Positions 55,310 to 64,000 of a DNA stretch of 64,000 nt are shown piece after piece; positions within the stretch are counted from its first letter, which is position 1; every line of letters starts with the position of its first letter. Where the stretch lies: the NCBI GenBank assembly GCA_030412945.1, contig JAUHJS010000005.1, positions 124,001 through 188,000 of the forward strand, given 5' to 3'. Below the pieces are notes generated by a model. It ran no database searches. It had not been told where the DNA came from and saw only the letters and a list, made by a program, of their open reading frames with translations. The DNA is from Shiella aurantiaca. GTDB taxonomy: Bacteria > Bacteroidota > Bacteroidia > Cytophagales > Cyclobacteriaceae. The translations under genes were made by a program, and so were the position numbers.

Positions 55310-56377
55310 ATGAATGGCTCCAAATCCAACCAAGCAATAAAATTGCTTAAGGCTACCAAAGTTCTATTTCTTTTTCTTGTTCTTTTATCTTGCTCGAAAG
55401 GAGAAGATTCGGAACCAAAAGAAGACGAAACCAAAGATCCCGTTACCGAAGACCCTATAACAGAAACCTCTATTAGTATCGACCCTGGCACCGCCAGTTT
55501 GCTTTTGGAGGTGAAAAATCAAACAGATGGAGCAACTGTTCCGGTTTACATTGCCCTTCCTCCCAACGAAACGGGTCCATTAAAAGGAGTGGTGGTCCTT
55601 CATGGTTCTGGTGGCCCTTGGGCCGATGAGGATACAGATAATGATGGCATAGCCGACCTATGCCATGTGGGGGAACCCTCTAGGCAAACAAGGGAATGGA
55701 GGGATTTATTGATTGATCAAAAATATTTAGCGGCTTTTCCTGACAGTTATTCTCCTCGGGGTACTTGCGAAAATGAGGGAGACTATAAAAATCCTCCATT
55801 AAAATTCAAAATTAGCGGAACGTTTATCCGTAACGGAGACGCCCTAGCAGTGCTTGAACTACTCCGCAACCTCGTATGGGCCGATAGCAAACTTCCCATT
55901 GTAGACCCTGACAATATTGCTGTTGTAGGCTTCTCTGATGGCGGCACTGCAGCAATATCTACTGTTTTTGACGCAGAAGCTACGCCCGAAGACTGGGTAT
56001 GGAAGCAATCTTTTAGCGGGGAGGAATATACCAGTGAGATTTTCCCTCCTGTGCCTCTTCCCTCCCGTGGTGGATATAAAGCTGGTGTATTTTATTATGC
56101 CGGAGCCTATCATAATGGCTATTACGGAAGCTTGTGCAGTTCTGGAAAAGGAATTTATAAAACCTATTGTAATGTTTTGGTACATCTCCCTTTAGAAGAC
56201 CCTTTGACAGAAAATGCAGAGTGCCTTATAAGCACGATGGAACAAAACGGTGGCGGAAATGCTCTGGTATACCGATATGAAGGCCTTGGGCATGGCTTTG
56301 ATGGAAACGATGAACCCGAAAGTACAGAGGCTCGAAACCGTACGATTGATTTTCTTAGAGAGCAACTGGATAATTAA
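55310..56377 (+). CDS. Dienelactone-hydrolase-like alpha/beta hydrolase, lipoprotein
   Basis: A 355-residue lipoprotein: signal ending VLLSC at about residue 28, then an acidic linker (about 30-60, EPKEDETKDPVTEDP). The hydrolase has an oxyanion HGSGGPW, the nucleophile elbow GFSDGG and the catalytic His in GLGHGFD. Several extra cysteines suggest disulfides outside the cytoplasm. A calcium-like acidic motif DEDTDNDGIAD sits after the oxyanion loop. Substrate unknown, probably an ester. Confidence 0.85.
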   Translation: MNGSKSNQAIKLLKATKVLFLFLVLLSCSKGEDSEPKEDETKDPVTEDPITETSISIDPGTASLLLEVKNQTDGATVPVYIALPPNETGPLKGVVVLHGSGGPWADEDTDNDGIADLCHVGEPSRQTREWRDLLIDQKYLAAFPDSYSPRGTCENEGDYKNPPLKFKISGTFIRNGDALAVLELLRNLVWADSKLPIVDPDNIAVVGFSDGGTAAISTVFDAEATPEDWVWKQSFSGEEYTSEIFPPVPLPSRGGYKAGVFYYAGAYHNGYYGSLCSSGKGIYKTYCNVLVHLPLEDPLTENAECLISTMEQNGGGNALVYRYEGLGHGFDGNDEPESTEARNRTIDFLREQLDN

Positions 56378-56574
56378 GGATTGATTGCTTTTTCGCAGCC
56401 CTATAGTTCACTGATATCGGGTTTATTCTAATAGGGGATAAATGCGCAATGTCTTTTTATCACAAATCCACTTTAATAGACAAAAGGGAGAGCAAAACCA
56501 AAACTCAAGAACGGCAAACTTATAGCTTGATTACTCAAGTGAGCTTTTTTCTGTTTTATTTTTCTGAGATGTGG

Positions 56575-57291
56575 TCAAAACAGCAATTCTTTTAAAAGAA
56601 TCTGTTTAACCTCCTCGAAGCGGGTAAGTGTTATCATGTGCGAACCATTGGGTACCACATGATCGCTGCGCACCCTGCGAATAGGCAAGGTATGGTCATT
56701 GTCTCCATGTATGTGAATAATCTTTTGGCTGTTTAGCGTCCGTTCCCAGCGAATAATCATCCCAATGCTGCGCTTCATGTACAGTGGGTCTTTCGCCCCC
56801 AGCATTTGTTGGAAGGTGGCTTTGTTTTTATTTCTGTCCGGCTCCACCAAGGGTTGTAGCATTTTGGCGCCACCCAGCAACAGCCTTGGCGGCATCAACT
56901 TATATAGGGGAATGATGCGCTGAAAGGTATAGCAAAAAGGCAATTCCTGCCTGTTTTTGGCGCTGGAGATGATGATTACTTTTTCGGGATTCAGCACCTC
57001 GCTCAGCTCGGCACAAAGCATACCTCCCATAGAAACCCCTATCAGCACATAAGCCTGAGTGGTATCAATCTGAGCAATGAGCTACTCTGCAAACTGTTGC
57101 ATGGTACTTCCCTTAGCCGGAATGCCATATTCGATATGCCGAACAGGGAAAGTTTCATCGAGGCGAAGGCTATCAAACAAGCGCTTATCCGAACCTTGAC
57201 CGGGAAAGAGGTAAAGCGTGGGCGTCTGCTGGGCCTGAGCAATAGGTGCAGACAAAAGAATAGCCGAGAATAAAAGTAGGAGAAGCCTCAT
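56575..57291 (-). pseudogene. Secreted alpha/beta hydrolase interrupted by an in-frame TAG
   Basis: One continuous frame of 238 codons with a single TAG at 57082-57084 (codon 70). Before it lie a signal peptide (LSAPIAQAQ) and LYLFPGQGSDKRLF; after it AQIDTTQAYVLIGVSMGG (nucleophile elbow), GDNDHTLP (Asp) and NGSHMI (His). No frameshift is needed, since both halves share the same frame. Either a young nonsense mutation (CAG or GAG to TAG), a sequencing error, or rare readthrough. The rest of the gene is not decayed. Confidence 0.8.
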
Positions 57292-57464
57292 TACCCAACA
57301 AGCTTACGAAAAATAGGGAGTATAAATGCAAAGTAGACAGGAAATGAGATAGGATTTATTGGGAAATGACGAATACATAGGTATCGCTTTTAGACTAGAG
57401 CTATTGCAACTCCGAGTTATTCCTGTGTATTTTGCAGGATTCAATCTTTACAAATACTTACCAA

Positions 57465-58052
57465 ATGATCTTACAAAAGAATAGTCTACTACTCCTTTTT
57501 GCGTTCCTTTTGCTCAGTATGCCCGTTTTGGGTCAAAAAAATGATGAGTACAAAGCAGGATACATCGTATCTAATTCAAACGATACACTCCACGGCTACT
57601 TTATGATAGATTACAGGGTTAACAAAGAGATTGTGATTTCATTTAAGAAAAATTTAAATGAAAAAACCATGGAGAATCTTGATTCTTATAACTACGCCTG
57701 CTTAAATCTCGAAGACCAATTCTTCCTTTCGACCTCAGTCCAAGACCCCAATGTAATGCAAAAGATTACTAGAATGATACCAAGGTCCATAAATGGATTT
57801 TATGAGGTATTTCTATATGAATATAAAGTAAACGGGGTCTATCCTAGGGAAGACTTTTTCATAAAAGGCCCTAATTATTTTAAACAATTGGAAAAGAAAA
57901 AATCTAAGTTAAAACCCCAACTTCAACTCCTTTTCGCGGACGATGAATTTGTACTCTCAGAAATGGAAAGAATTGGTGTAAGCTATGACAATGCGATGAT
58001 GTTTTTCAAAGTATATAACAAAAGAAAGGCACAGACATCCAATAGCAAATAA
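57465..58052 (+). CDS. Exported protein of unknown function
   Basis: A 195-residue protein with a signal peptide (cleavage after PVLGQ). The start at 57465 (MILQKNSLLL) is preferred over an earlier one at 57432. The mature part (YKAGYIVSNSNDTLHGYF) resembles the small beta domain often seen in Bacteroidota exported hypotheticals. No known function. Confidence 0.7.
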   Translation: MILQKNSLLLLFAFLLLSMPVLGQKNDEYKAGYIVSNSNDTLHGYFMIDYRVNKEIVISFKKNLNEKTMENLDSYNYACLNLEDQFFLSTSVQDPNVMQKITRMIPRSINGFYEVFLYEYKVNGVYPREDFFIKGPNYFKQLEKKKSKLKPQLQLLFADDEFVLSEMERIGVSYDNAMMFFKVYNKRKAQTSNSK

Positions 58053-58081
58053 ATACCACCCTCCAAATACCACATACTCTC

Positions 58082-58525
58082 TTACCCCACCTTCTTCTTA
58101 GCCAAGTGCTTCAGCAAGTGTGTGGCTAGGGCCTTGTACTGGCTGGTTTCTTTATTGCTGAATTTGAGTACCTTTTTGGGTTGGTACAAGATTTTTATTT
58201 CCTTGAATTCGCCTTTTCCGGTTTTTACCGAGCTTTCTTCCCAGCCCAGTATGGCCTCAAAAGGGATTTGCTGAAGCTGGCGCGTAATAGGCGAGTATAT
58301 TTCCAAACTCTTATTCTTGGCTCGAATGGTCACCATTTGCTTGAGCAATTTGCCCAAGGCAAAAAGGGCAATCACCAGCAAAAGGGGCGTAAGCACCAGC
58401 TTGGCCACAAAAAACTGCGGATTGGCCAGCAGGGCATGGAGCATATAAAAAAACGAGCCCGTGACCATCACAAAGAACAGAAACAGGGCAAAGCTGGTAT
58501 TATACAGCGGCTTGGACTGTATCAT
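58082..58525 (-). CDS. Small membrane protein, possibly with PH-like domain
   Basis: A 147-residue protein with two transmembrane helices (about 10-32 and 40-60) followed by a cytosolic beta-rich part (NKSLEIYSPITRQLQQIPF, then EIKILYQPKKVLKFSN) that looks like a bacterial PH-type domain. It starts 3 bp after the Dus gene and is likely cotranscribed. Function unknown. Confidence 0.7.
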   Translation of the reverse strand: MIQSKPLYNTSFALFLFFVMVTGSFFYMLHALLANPQFFVAKLVLTPLLLVIALFALGKLLKQMVTIRAKNKSLEIYSPITRQLQQIPFEAILGWEESSVKTGKGEFKEIKILYQPKKVLKFSNKETSQYKALATHLLKHLAKKKVG

Positions 58526-58528
58526 ATC

Positions 58529-59521
58529 TTAGGAGGCAAAGGCTTCTGAGAATTTATCGGAAATTTCATCGAGCAGGGCTACCACATTTTCGTAGTGATC
58601 GGTTTGTACCAACTGCTGGCGATAGGGCTTAAAGTGGTCTATACCTTTGAAGTAATTGGTATAATGCCTGCGCATTTCAAGGATTCCGAGCACCTCGCCT
58701 TTCCATTTCACCGAAAAATCAAGGTGCTTGCGGGCGATACGCACCCGCTCGGCCATATCAGGGCCTTGCAAATGCTGTCCGGTAGCCAGGAAATGCTTGA
58801 TTTCATTGAAAATCCATGGATACCCGATAGAGGCACGGCCAATCATGATGCCATCTACCCCATAGCGGTTTTTGTATTCCAGCGCCTTTTCGGGCGTATC
58901 GATATCGCCATTTCCAAAAATAGGAATCTGTATGCGCGGATTGTTCTTCACCTTAGCAATCAGGGTCCAGTCGGCACTGCCTTTGTACATCTGCACACGG
59001 GTGCGACCATGTACCGTAAGGGCTTTAATGCCGATATCTTGCAGGCGCTCGGCTACTTCTTCAATATTTTTAGTACTCTCGTCCCAGCCGAGGCGCGTTT
59101 TTACCGTTACAGGCAAGTGAGTGGCCTTCACTACCGCCTCGGTCATCTTTACCATTTTGGGAATATCTTGCAGCAAGGCGGCTCCCGCCCCGCGGCAAGC
59201 CACGTTTTTCACCGGACAACCATAGTTGATATCAATCAGATTGGGATGGGCTGCCGTGGCAATCTCCGTTGACTTAATCATGCTTTCGATATCGCTACCA
59301 AAAAGCTGAATGCCAATGGGGCGCTCGTATTCAAAAATATCAAGCTTTTGCACGCTCTTGGCGGCATCGCGGATGAGCCCTTCTGACGAAATAAATTCCG
59401 TGTACATCAAATCGGCTCCATTCTCTTTACACACCGCACGAAAAGGCGGGTCGCTTACATCCTCCATGGGAGCCAATAGTAAGGGAAAATCGCCCAGTTG
59501 TATATCTCCTATCTGTACCAA
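58529..59521 (-). CDS. dusB: tRNA-dihydrouridine synthase
   Basis: A 330-residue FMN enzyme reducing uridines in tRNA. Signatures: LLLAPMEDVSDPPFR, INYGCPVKNVACRGAGAAL (with the catalytic Cys), VKTRLGWD, VHGRTRVQMY and GNGDI...GVDGIMIGRA. The start at 59521 is a TTG; no ATG in frame is available upstream before a stop. DusB-type by N-terminal motif. Confidence 0.92.
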   Translation of the reverse strand: MVQIGDIQLGDFPLLLAPMEDVSDPPFRAVCKENGADLMYTEFISSEGLIRDAAKSVQKLDIFEYERPIGIQLFGSDIESMIKSTEIATAAHPNLIDINYGCPVKNVACRGAGAALLQDIPKMVKMTEAVVKATHLPVTVKTRLGWDESTKNIEEVAERLQDIGIKALTVHGRTRVQMYKGSADWTLIAKVKNNPRIQIPIFGNGDIDTPEKALEYKNRYGVDGIMIGRASIGYPWIFNEIKHFLATGQHLQGPDMAERVRIARKHLDFSVKWKGEVLGILEMRRHYTNYFKGIDHFKPYRQQLVQTDHYENVVALLDEISDKFSEAFAS

Positions 59522-59551
59522 TTTGTATTTACGTATTTTGGGGTAAATTTA
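59522..59551 (+). promoter_or_regulatory. Candidate promoter of the CPBP protease operon
   Basis: TTTG, 18 nt, then TAAATTTA. The ATG lies only 7 bp further, so the transcript may be leaderless. Confidence 0.45.
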
Positions 59552-59558
59552 CGCAATT

Positions 59559-60500
59559 ATGCAGAAATACGCGAAGTCTTTGGAAGAAAGCACCAACCAG
59601 TCGGTTTGGGCATCCCTCTTTTTATTCATTTTGTTCATTTCCTTGGGCATGGTTTTCGGGAGTTTTCTGGGCCTGATTGTGGCTTTTCCACTCACCGGGC
59701 TCTCGGTTACAGAGTTTATCTCCCAATTAGAAACCGGGCTCTCCGGTGAACAATTCCGCATTCCGTTGCTCATTTTGCAGGGCATAACCAGTGCCGTGAT
59801 GTTTTTGTTAATGCCTTGGATATTTCTACGCTTGGTAGAGAAAACGGATATCCGAGGCAACATGCCTTCTTTATCCATCGGCTTGCGCACCGTAGGCTTG
59901 GTATTGGGCGCTACTTTCGCAGGCATGCTTTTTATCAGCTGGGTATATGAGTGGAATATGCAACTAGAGCTTCCGGCCTTTTTGGATGGTTTTGAGCAGT
60001 GGGCACGGCAAATGGAGGACCAAATGGCGGCCGCTACCGAAGCCCTCACCCGCATGCCAAACTTTAGTGATTTCCTCTTAGCCTTTTTAGTCATTGCCAT
60101 CATTCCCGGCATTGGTGAAGAATTGGTGTTCAGGGGCGTTTTACAGAATCAATTGCAGCGCATCGCGGGCAATGCGCACGTGGGTATTTGGGTATCCGCC
60201 TTTATTTTCAGCGCCATACACATGCAGTTTTATGGCTTCTTCCCTCGCCTTCTTCTAGGAGCAGGCTTTGGCTATATGTATGTATTTAGCGGGAAGCGAC
60301 TGCTGTACCCAATCTTGGCGCATTTGTTCAATAATGGCTTTACCATAGTTTTGGCCTATGCCGCCCAGCAAGGCATGGTTGAATACGACCTGTCCGAGCC
60401 CAGCGCAGCGCCATGGTATGTAGCATTACTTGCGCTATTGGCTTTCGCTGGCTTACTGGGTGTATTTCGTAAATACTTTTTGACCGAAGGGGAAGCATGA
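59559..60500 (+). CDS. CPBP-family intramembrane glutamic protease
   Basis: A 313-residue inner-membrane protein with about eight helices. The ABI/CAAX motifs are GIGEELVFRGVLQ (EExxxR), FSAIHMQFYG (FxxxH) and HLFNNGF (HxxxN/B). Members cleave membrane substrates such as prenylated or signal peptides; substrate unknown. First gene of an operon with a DUF2007 gene (4-bp overlap) and cdsA. Confidence 0.92.
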   Translation: MQKYAKSLEESTNQSVWASLFLFILFISLGMVFGSFLGLIVAFPLTGLSVTEFISQLETGLSGEQFRIPLLILQGITSAVMFLLMPWIFLRLVEKTDIRGNMPSLSIGLRTVGLVLGATFAGMLFISWVYEWNMQLELPAFLDGFEQWARQMEDQMAAATEALTRMPNFSDFLLAFLVIAIIPGIGEELVFRGVLQNQLQRIAGNAHVGIWVSAFIFSAIHMQFYGFFPRLLLGAGFGYMYVFSGKRLLYPILAHLFNNGFTIVLAYAAQQGMVEYDLSEPSAAPWYVALLALLAFAGLLGVFRKYFLTEGEA

Positions 60501-60703
60501 AAAATTGGAAAAAAGTTTTTGAAGCCCCTATTTTACACCGTGCCGAAATAGTGAAGGCTGTGCTGGAAGACCACGATATGTTTCCAGTAATTATTGATAA
60601 AAAAGACTCTTCCTACCTTTTTGGGCACTATGAAGTGATGGTAGAGGCCGACCATGTATTACGTGCCATAAAAATTATAGAAGATGACATCCGCTTTGAA
60701 TAA
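60497..60703 (+). CDS. DUF2007 protein (putative signal-transducing)
   Basis: A 68-residue protein with the pattern of the DUF2007 domain (ILHRAEIVKAVLEDHDMFPVI, later YEVMVEADHVLRA). It has a ferredoxin-like fold in other members, of unknown function. It overlaps the protease gene by 4 bp and cdsA by 20 bp, so the three products are made together. Confidence 0.85.
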   Translation: MKNWKKVFEAPILHRAEIVKAVLEDHDMFPVIIDKKDSSYLFGHYEVMVEADHVLRAIKIIEDDIRFE

Positions 60704-61514
60704 GTACAGCAACCTAAAGCAGCGCGTAATTGCCGCCCTTATTGGTGCTCCCCTCATGCTTTTGGGTATTTGGTACAGTCCATGGACGTATTTTGCGGTG
60801 TTTTTTCTGATTTGCCTGCTCTCCATTTGGGAGTTTTATCAATTACTAGGCCTCGATGGCAATGCGCCTTTGCGCATGTGGGGCACTTTTAGCGGGATGT
60901 TCATTTTTACGCTCACCTTTTTGGTAGAAAGTGCCATCATTCCCCACAATACCTATTTCTGGATATTTCCGCTGCTCTCCTGCATCTTCTTTATCAAACT
61001 GTATAAAAAAGCCGACCTCAAGCCCTTTACCAATATCGCCTTTACCTTTTTAGGGATTATCTATGTGGCCGTACCTTTTTCGCTTTTGCATATTTCCAGT
61101 TTTGTAAATGGCGAGTACAGCTACCAAATCATCCTCGGTAGCTTACTGCTCCTTTGGGCGAGCGACACAGGTGCCTACTTTGCCGGAACGAAGTTTGGCA
61201 AACGCAAACTATTTGAGCGCATCTCACCCAAAAAATCGTGGGAAGGCTTTGTGGGCGGAGCGGCAACTTCCCTGCTCATGTCGGTAGCCTTAGGCTATTT
61301 TTACCAAGATCTGGCCGCTTGGGAATGGGTATGTATCTCTGCCATCATCGTGGTAGCAGGCACCTATGGCGACTTGGTAGAATCGCTTTTCAAGCGCAGC
61401 ATCAGTATCAAAGATTCGGGCACCATTATTCCTGGACACGGTGGCCTACTCGATCGCTTCGATGGCCTGCTTCTTTCTTCCCCATTTATCGCTACTTTCC
61501 TCTACTTATTCTGA
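60684..61514 (+). CDS. cdsA: Phosphatidate cytidylyltransferase
   Basis: A 276-residue inner-membrane enzyme that makes CDP-diacylglycerol from phosphatidate and CTP, the branch point of phospholipid synthesis. About eight helices and the signature SDTGAYFAGTKFGKRKL, then KRSISIKDSG and PGHGGLLDRFD near the C-terminus, with the catalytic Asp residues. It starts 20 bp inside the DUF2007 gene. Confidence 0.96.
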   Translation: MTSALNKYSNLKQRVIAALIGAPLMLLGIWYSPWTYFAVFFLICLLSIWEFYQLLGLDGNAPLRMWGTFSGMFIFTLTFLVESAIIPHNTYFWIFPLLSCIFFIKLYKKADLKPFTNIAFTFLGIIYVAVPFSLLHISSFVNGEYSYQIILGSLLLLWASDTGAYFAGTKFGKRKLFERISPKKSWEGFVGGAATSLLMSVALGYFYQDLAAWEWVCISAIIVVAGTYGDLVESLFKRSISIKDSGTIIPGHGGLLDRFDGLLLSSPFIATFLYLF

Positions 61515-61646
61515 TTTTAGGCGGGTTTTTCAGAAAAAAATCAGGTTTTAAAGCCAATCTTTTCATTTTTTTTGACGGTTTCGGAAAAATTTTACGTTTT
61601 CCTCTCAAAATCTTGAATTTTAACGCTGAATACGTTTGCAAATCAC

Positions 61647-61654
61647 TAATTTTG
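61647..61654 (+). promoter_or_regulatory. -7 box of gdhA
   Basis: A perfect TAATTTTG, 33 bp upstream of the ATG; the -33 element is weak. Confidence 0.55.
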
Positions 61655-61687
61655 CATCACTTAATTCTTAAGTTAATTTAAAATCGT

Positions 61688-62962
61688 ATGGCTTACATCG
61701 AACCGGCTCCTATCAAGGATAAGGAGAACCCATTTGAATCCATGATGTCGCGCTTTAACATTGCCGCGAAAGCCCTTGGATTAGATGATGAAGTGTATAA
61801 TGTATTAAAAACACCTGCCAAGCAGGTGATTGTCTCACTGCCTATCACCATGGACGATGGCTCTATCCAGGTGTTTGATGGCTTCCGCGTGATTCACTCT
61901 AATATCCTCGGCCCATCAAAAGGTGGTATCCGCTACGATATGGATGTACACTTGGACGAGGTGAAAGCCTTGGCTGCCTGGATGACTTGGAAATGTGCGG
62001 TAGTGGATATTCCTTATGGTGGTGCCAAAGGAGGTATCAAATGTAATCCTCGCCAAATGTCGGCTGGTGAAATTGAGCGTTTAACACGTGCCTACACTTC
62101 TGCCATGGTTGAAATTTTCGGCCCCGATAGAGATATCCCTGCCCCTGATATGGGTACAGGCCCTCGTGAAATGGCTTGGTTGATGGATGAATACTCAAAA
62201 GCACAAGGTATGACCGTGAACGCGGTAGTTACTGGAAAGCCTTTGGTATTGGGTGGTTCGCTAGGAAGAACTGAAGCTACCGGACGTGGTGTGATGGTAT
62301 CGGCCATGGCCGCTATGGAAAAACTGAAAATCAACCCGTATCAGGCTACTTGTGCTGTACAGGGCTTTGGTAACGTAGGTTCATGGGCAGCCAAACTATT
62401 GGAAGAAAGAGGTTTGAAAATCGTGGCAGTGAGTGATGTTACCGGAGCGTATTACAATGCCAACGGTATAAATATCAACGAAGCCATTGACTATAAAAAC
62501 AATAACAACGGAACCCTAGAAGGCTACAAAGGTGCTGAGGTGATTCCGGGTGACGATTTGTTGACTTTGGAAGTAGACGTATTAGTACCTGCGGCCAAAG
62601 AAGACGTTATCACTATTCATAACGTAGACAAAATCAAGGCGAAGCTGATTGTAGAAGGTGCCAATGGCCCTACTTCTGCTAAAGCGGATGCTGTTATCAA
62701 CGAGAAAGGCATTATGGCCGTACCCGATATCTTGGCCAATGCCGGTGGGGTAACGGTATCGTATTTCGAGTGGGTACAAAACCGCTTGGGCTACAAATGG
62801 ACAGCCGACCGCGTGAACAGACGCTCGGACCGTATCATGAAAGATGCCTTCGAAAACGTGTACCAAGCTTCGCAAAAGTACAATGTGCCTATGCGTATTG
62901 CTGCCTACATCGTAGCGATTGATAAAGTAGCGAAAACTTACAAATTCAGAGGAGGATTCTAA
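61688..62962 (+). CDS. gdhA: Glutamate dehydrogenase
   Basis: A 424-residue enzyme interconverting glutamate and 2-oxoglutarate plus ammonia. Signatures: GGIRYDMDVHLDEV, PYGGAKGGIKCNP with the catalytic Lys, APDMGTG and the dinucleotide motif QGFGNVGSWAAKLL. The short hexameric form suggests NAD or dual cofactor use, not settled here. Codon use is strongly biased, as for a highly expressed gene. Terminator downstream. Confidence 0.95.
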   Translation: MAYIEPAPIKDKENPFESMMSRFNIAAKALGLDDEVYNVLKTPAKQVIVSLPITMDDGSIQVFDGFRVIHSNILGPSKGGIRYDMDVHLDEVKALAAWMTWKCAVVDIPYGGAKGGIKCNPRQMSAGEIERLTRAYTSAMVEIFGPDRDIPAPDMGTGPREMAWLMDEYSKAQGMTVNAVVTGKPLVLGGSLGRTEATGRGVMVSAMAAMEKLKINPYQATCAVQGFGNVGSWAAKLLEERGLKIVAVSDVTGAYYNANGININEAIDYKNNNNGTLEGYKGAEVIPGDDLLTLEVDVLVPAAKEDVITIHNVDKIKAKLIVEGANGPTSAKADAVINEKGIMAVPDILANAGGVTVSYFEWVQNRLGYKWTADRVNRRSDRIMKDAFENVYQASQKYNVPMRIAAYIVAIDKVAKTYKFRGGF

Positions 62963-62983
62963 TCCTGCCTGTTCAAATATACC

Positions 62984-63014
62984 AAGCACAGCTCCCTCGG
63001 GGCTGTGCTTTTTT
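62984..63014 (+). terminator. Rho-independent terminator of gdhA
   Basis: Nine-base arms AAGCACAGC / GCTGTGCTT with a nine-base loop and a T run. Confidence 0.9.
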
Positions 63015-63077
63015 GTTGTAGCATTCGGAAATGTAAGGCGATAGTCCTATTTTGGAGGTCGAAAAAACCTGCTACCC

Positions 63078-63623
63078 ATGAACTTCAGTATCCGAAAGGC
63101 TCTTAAAACCGACCTCAGCGCCCTTGTGGGGCTATACAGAGAAGTAGCCGAAGAGGAAGGCGGACTGGCCCGCAATTCGGAAGAAATCACCACTGAATAC
63201 ATTCAATACACCTTTGACAAGGCCCGCCATGCCGGAGAAATGTATGTGATAGAAGAGCGCGGTTCGCAGCAGGTAGTGGCCGAAATCCATGCCTATAAGC
63301 TCGTACCTCATGTGTTCCGTCACGTACTGAGTGAGCTCACCATAGTGGTGCATCCTGAATACCGCACCTATGGGCTAGGCAGCATGCTTTTTCAACATTT
63401 TCTGGACGAAATAAGCACCCACCGCAGTGATGTTTACCGGGTGGAACTGATTGCCCGCGAAAGCAATAAAAAGGCTATCACCTTGTACGAGCGACTAGGC
63501 TTTAAGAAGGAAGGCCGACTGGAAGGCCGTATTTGGAATGAACAAGGCGAGCTAGAAGCGGACATTCCTATGTTTTGGGTCAACAAGAATTTTCAGCACA
63601 CTAGCCCTTTGCCGGAAGGGTAA
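63078..63623 (+). CDS. GNAT-family N-acetyltransferase
   Basis: A 181-residue cytosolic acetyltransferase. The acetyl-CoA-binding motif is YRTYGLGSMLF (RxxGxG), followed by NKKAITLYERLGFKKEG. Substrate unknown. Its last 23 bp overlap the 3' end of the convergent kinase gene. Confidence 0.88.
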   Translation: MNFSIRKALKTDLSALVGLYREVAEEEGGLARNSEEITTEYIQYTFDKARHAGEMYVIEERGSQQVVAEIHAYKLVPHVFRHVLSELTIVVHPEYRTYGLGSMLFQHFLDEISTHRSDVYRVELIARESNKKAITLYERLGFKKEGRLEGRIWNEQGELEADIPMFWVNKNFQHTSPLPEG

Positions 63624-64000
63624 TCGAGAACAAGGTACCTTTACCATCTTCACTGCTCACCTCCAGCGTCCCATTATTCTTCTGAACAAACTCTTGGCAC
63701 ATCAGCAAGCCTAAGCCAGTTCCTTTTTCATTATTGGTGCCTCGGGTAGAAAAATGCACATTGGAACTGAATATTTTTTCCATATTTTCGGAAGGAATAC
63801 CTACTCCTGTGTCTTCTACATGCACCATGATTTTATCGGAATCGCCTGAGCAAAAGATAGATACGGCTCCACCCACCGGGGTAAATTTGATAGCATTGGT
63901 AATAAGATTGGTAATCACTGAGTGCAGCATATTGGCATCACAAAACACCTCCAAATCGGGTGGAATATTGGTGGTAACGATGATTTTCTTATTCCGGGCT
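63601..64000 (-). CDS. Histidine kinase, C-terminal ATPase domain (5' part outside window)
   Basis: The frame is open to the window edge, so the N-terminus is missing. What is seen is a complete HATPase domain: N box LITNAIKFTP, G1 DTGVGIP, F box and G2 GTGLGLLMC, ending TLFSITLPAKG. It closely resembles the C-terminus of the TPR kinase at 29126-31168. Sensor part unknown. Confidence 0.92.
   Translation of the reverse strand, partial: ARNKKIIVTTNIPPDLEVFCDANMLHSVITNLITNAIKFTPVGGAVSIFCSGDSDKIMVHVEDTGVGIPSENMEKIFSSNVHFSTRGTNNEKGTGLGLLMCQEFVQKNNGTLEVSSEDGKGTLFSITLPAKG

Noticed and set aside
56575-57291. Frameshift as the cause of the split hydrolase
   Set aside because: The two halves are in the same frame; only one TAG separates them.

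Overview
The window reads as a chromosomal stretch of a Bacteroidota bacterium, most likely from the Cytophagales or a related order. The evidence is the gene families (BatD, M57 HEIGH protease, Reg_prop/Y_Y_Y sensor kinase, LytS/LytTR pairs, Nfu, ATP-cone NrdA), many short lipoprotein signals, few recognisable Shine-Dalgarno sites, and about ten promoters that fit the Bacteroidota pattern TTG/TTTG - about 20 nt - TAnnTTTG. There is no rRNA, tRNA, insertion sequence, prophage or CRISPR array. Gene density is high, with mostly short operons on alternating strands. Species cannot be fixed from the sequence alone.

Region by region. 0-8 kb: the end of a secreted propeller protein, a lone response regulator, an NSS sodium symporter, two tiny membrane proteins, a secreted protein built from ten SSNSE helical repeats, and a three-gene LytS/LytS-like/LytTR operon in which the second sensor has lost its phospho-acceptor histidine. 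8-16 kb: M13 and M57 lipoprotein proteases, a PolB-type exonuclease, and RNase R overlapping a polyprenyl synthase and a rhomboid. 16-28 kb: TerC, an M28 peptidase, a GapN-like dehydrogenase, Nfu, a batD-aroC-symporter operon with overlapping ends, and a pullulanase. 28-41 kb: a PIN/HTH toxin-antitoxin pair with its own operator, two large sensor kinases, isoaspartyl peptidase, ruvB-queG, apbE and a methyltransferase. 41-48 kb: a cysteine-rich lipoprotein, an unknown AT-rich gene, a structured 6S-like RNA, nrdB-nrdA and rplU-rpmA. 48-64 kb: acetyl-CoA synthetase, hydrolases, transporters, a hydrolase interrupted by an in-frame TAG, a Dus enzyme, a CPBP protease - DUF2007 - cdsA operon, glutamate dehydrogenase, a GNAT acetyltransferase and part of another histidine kinase.

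Most genes are housekeeping: DNA precursors, RNA turnover, translation, acetate activation, isoprenoid and phospholipid synthesis, aromatic amino acids and queuosine. They are mixed with secreted proteases and signalling genes.

The most notable items are: (i) the unannotated RNA at about 42761-42905. It has its own -7 box and terminator, a 10-bp closing stem, an apical stem, and a perfect TAnnTTTG copy exactly at the stem-bubble junction, which suggests a 6S-type RNA adapted to the Bacteroidota sigma factor. (ii) The SSNSE repeat protein next to a kinase/pseudokinase pair. (iii) A toxin-antitoxin operator that fills the promoter spacer. (iv) The nonsense-interrupted hydrolase. (v) Two diverged copies of a GC-rich intergenic repeat.
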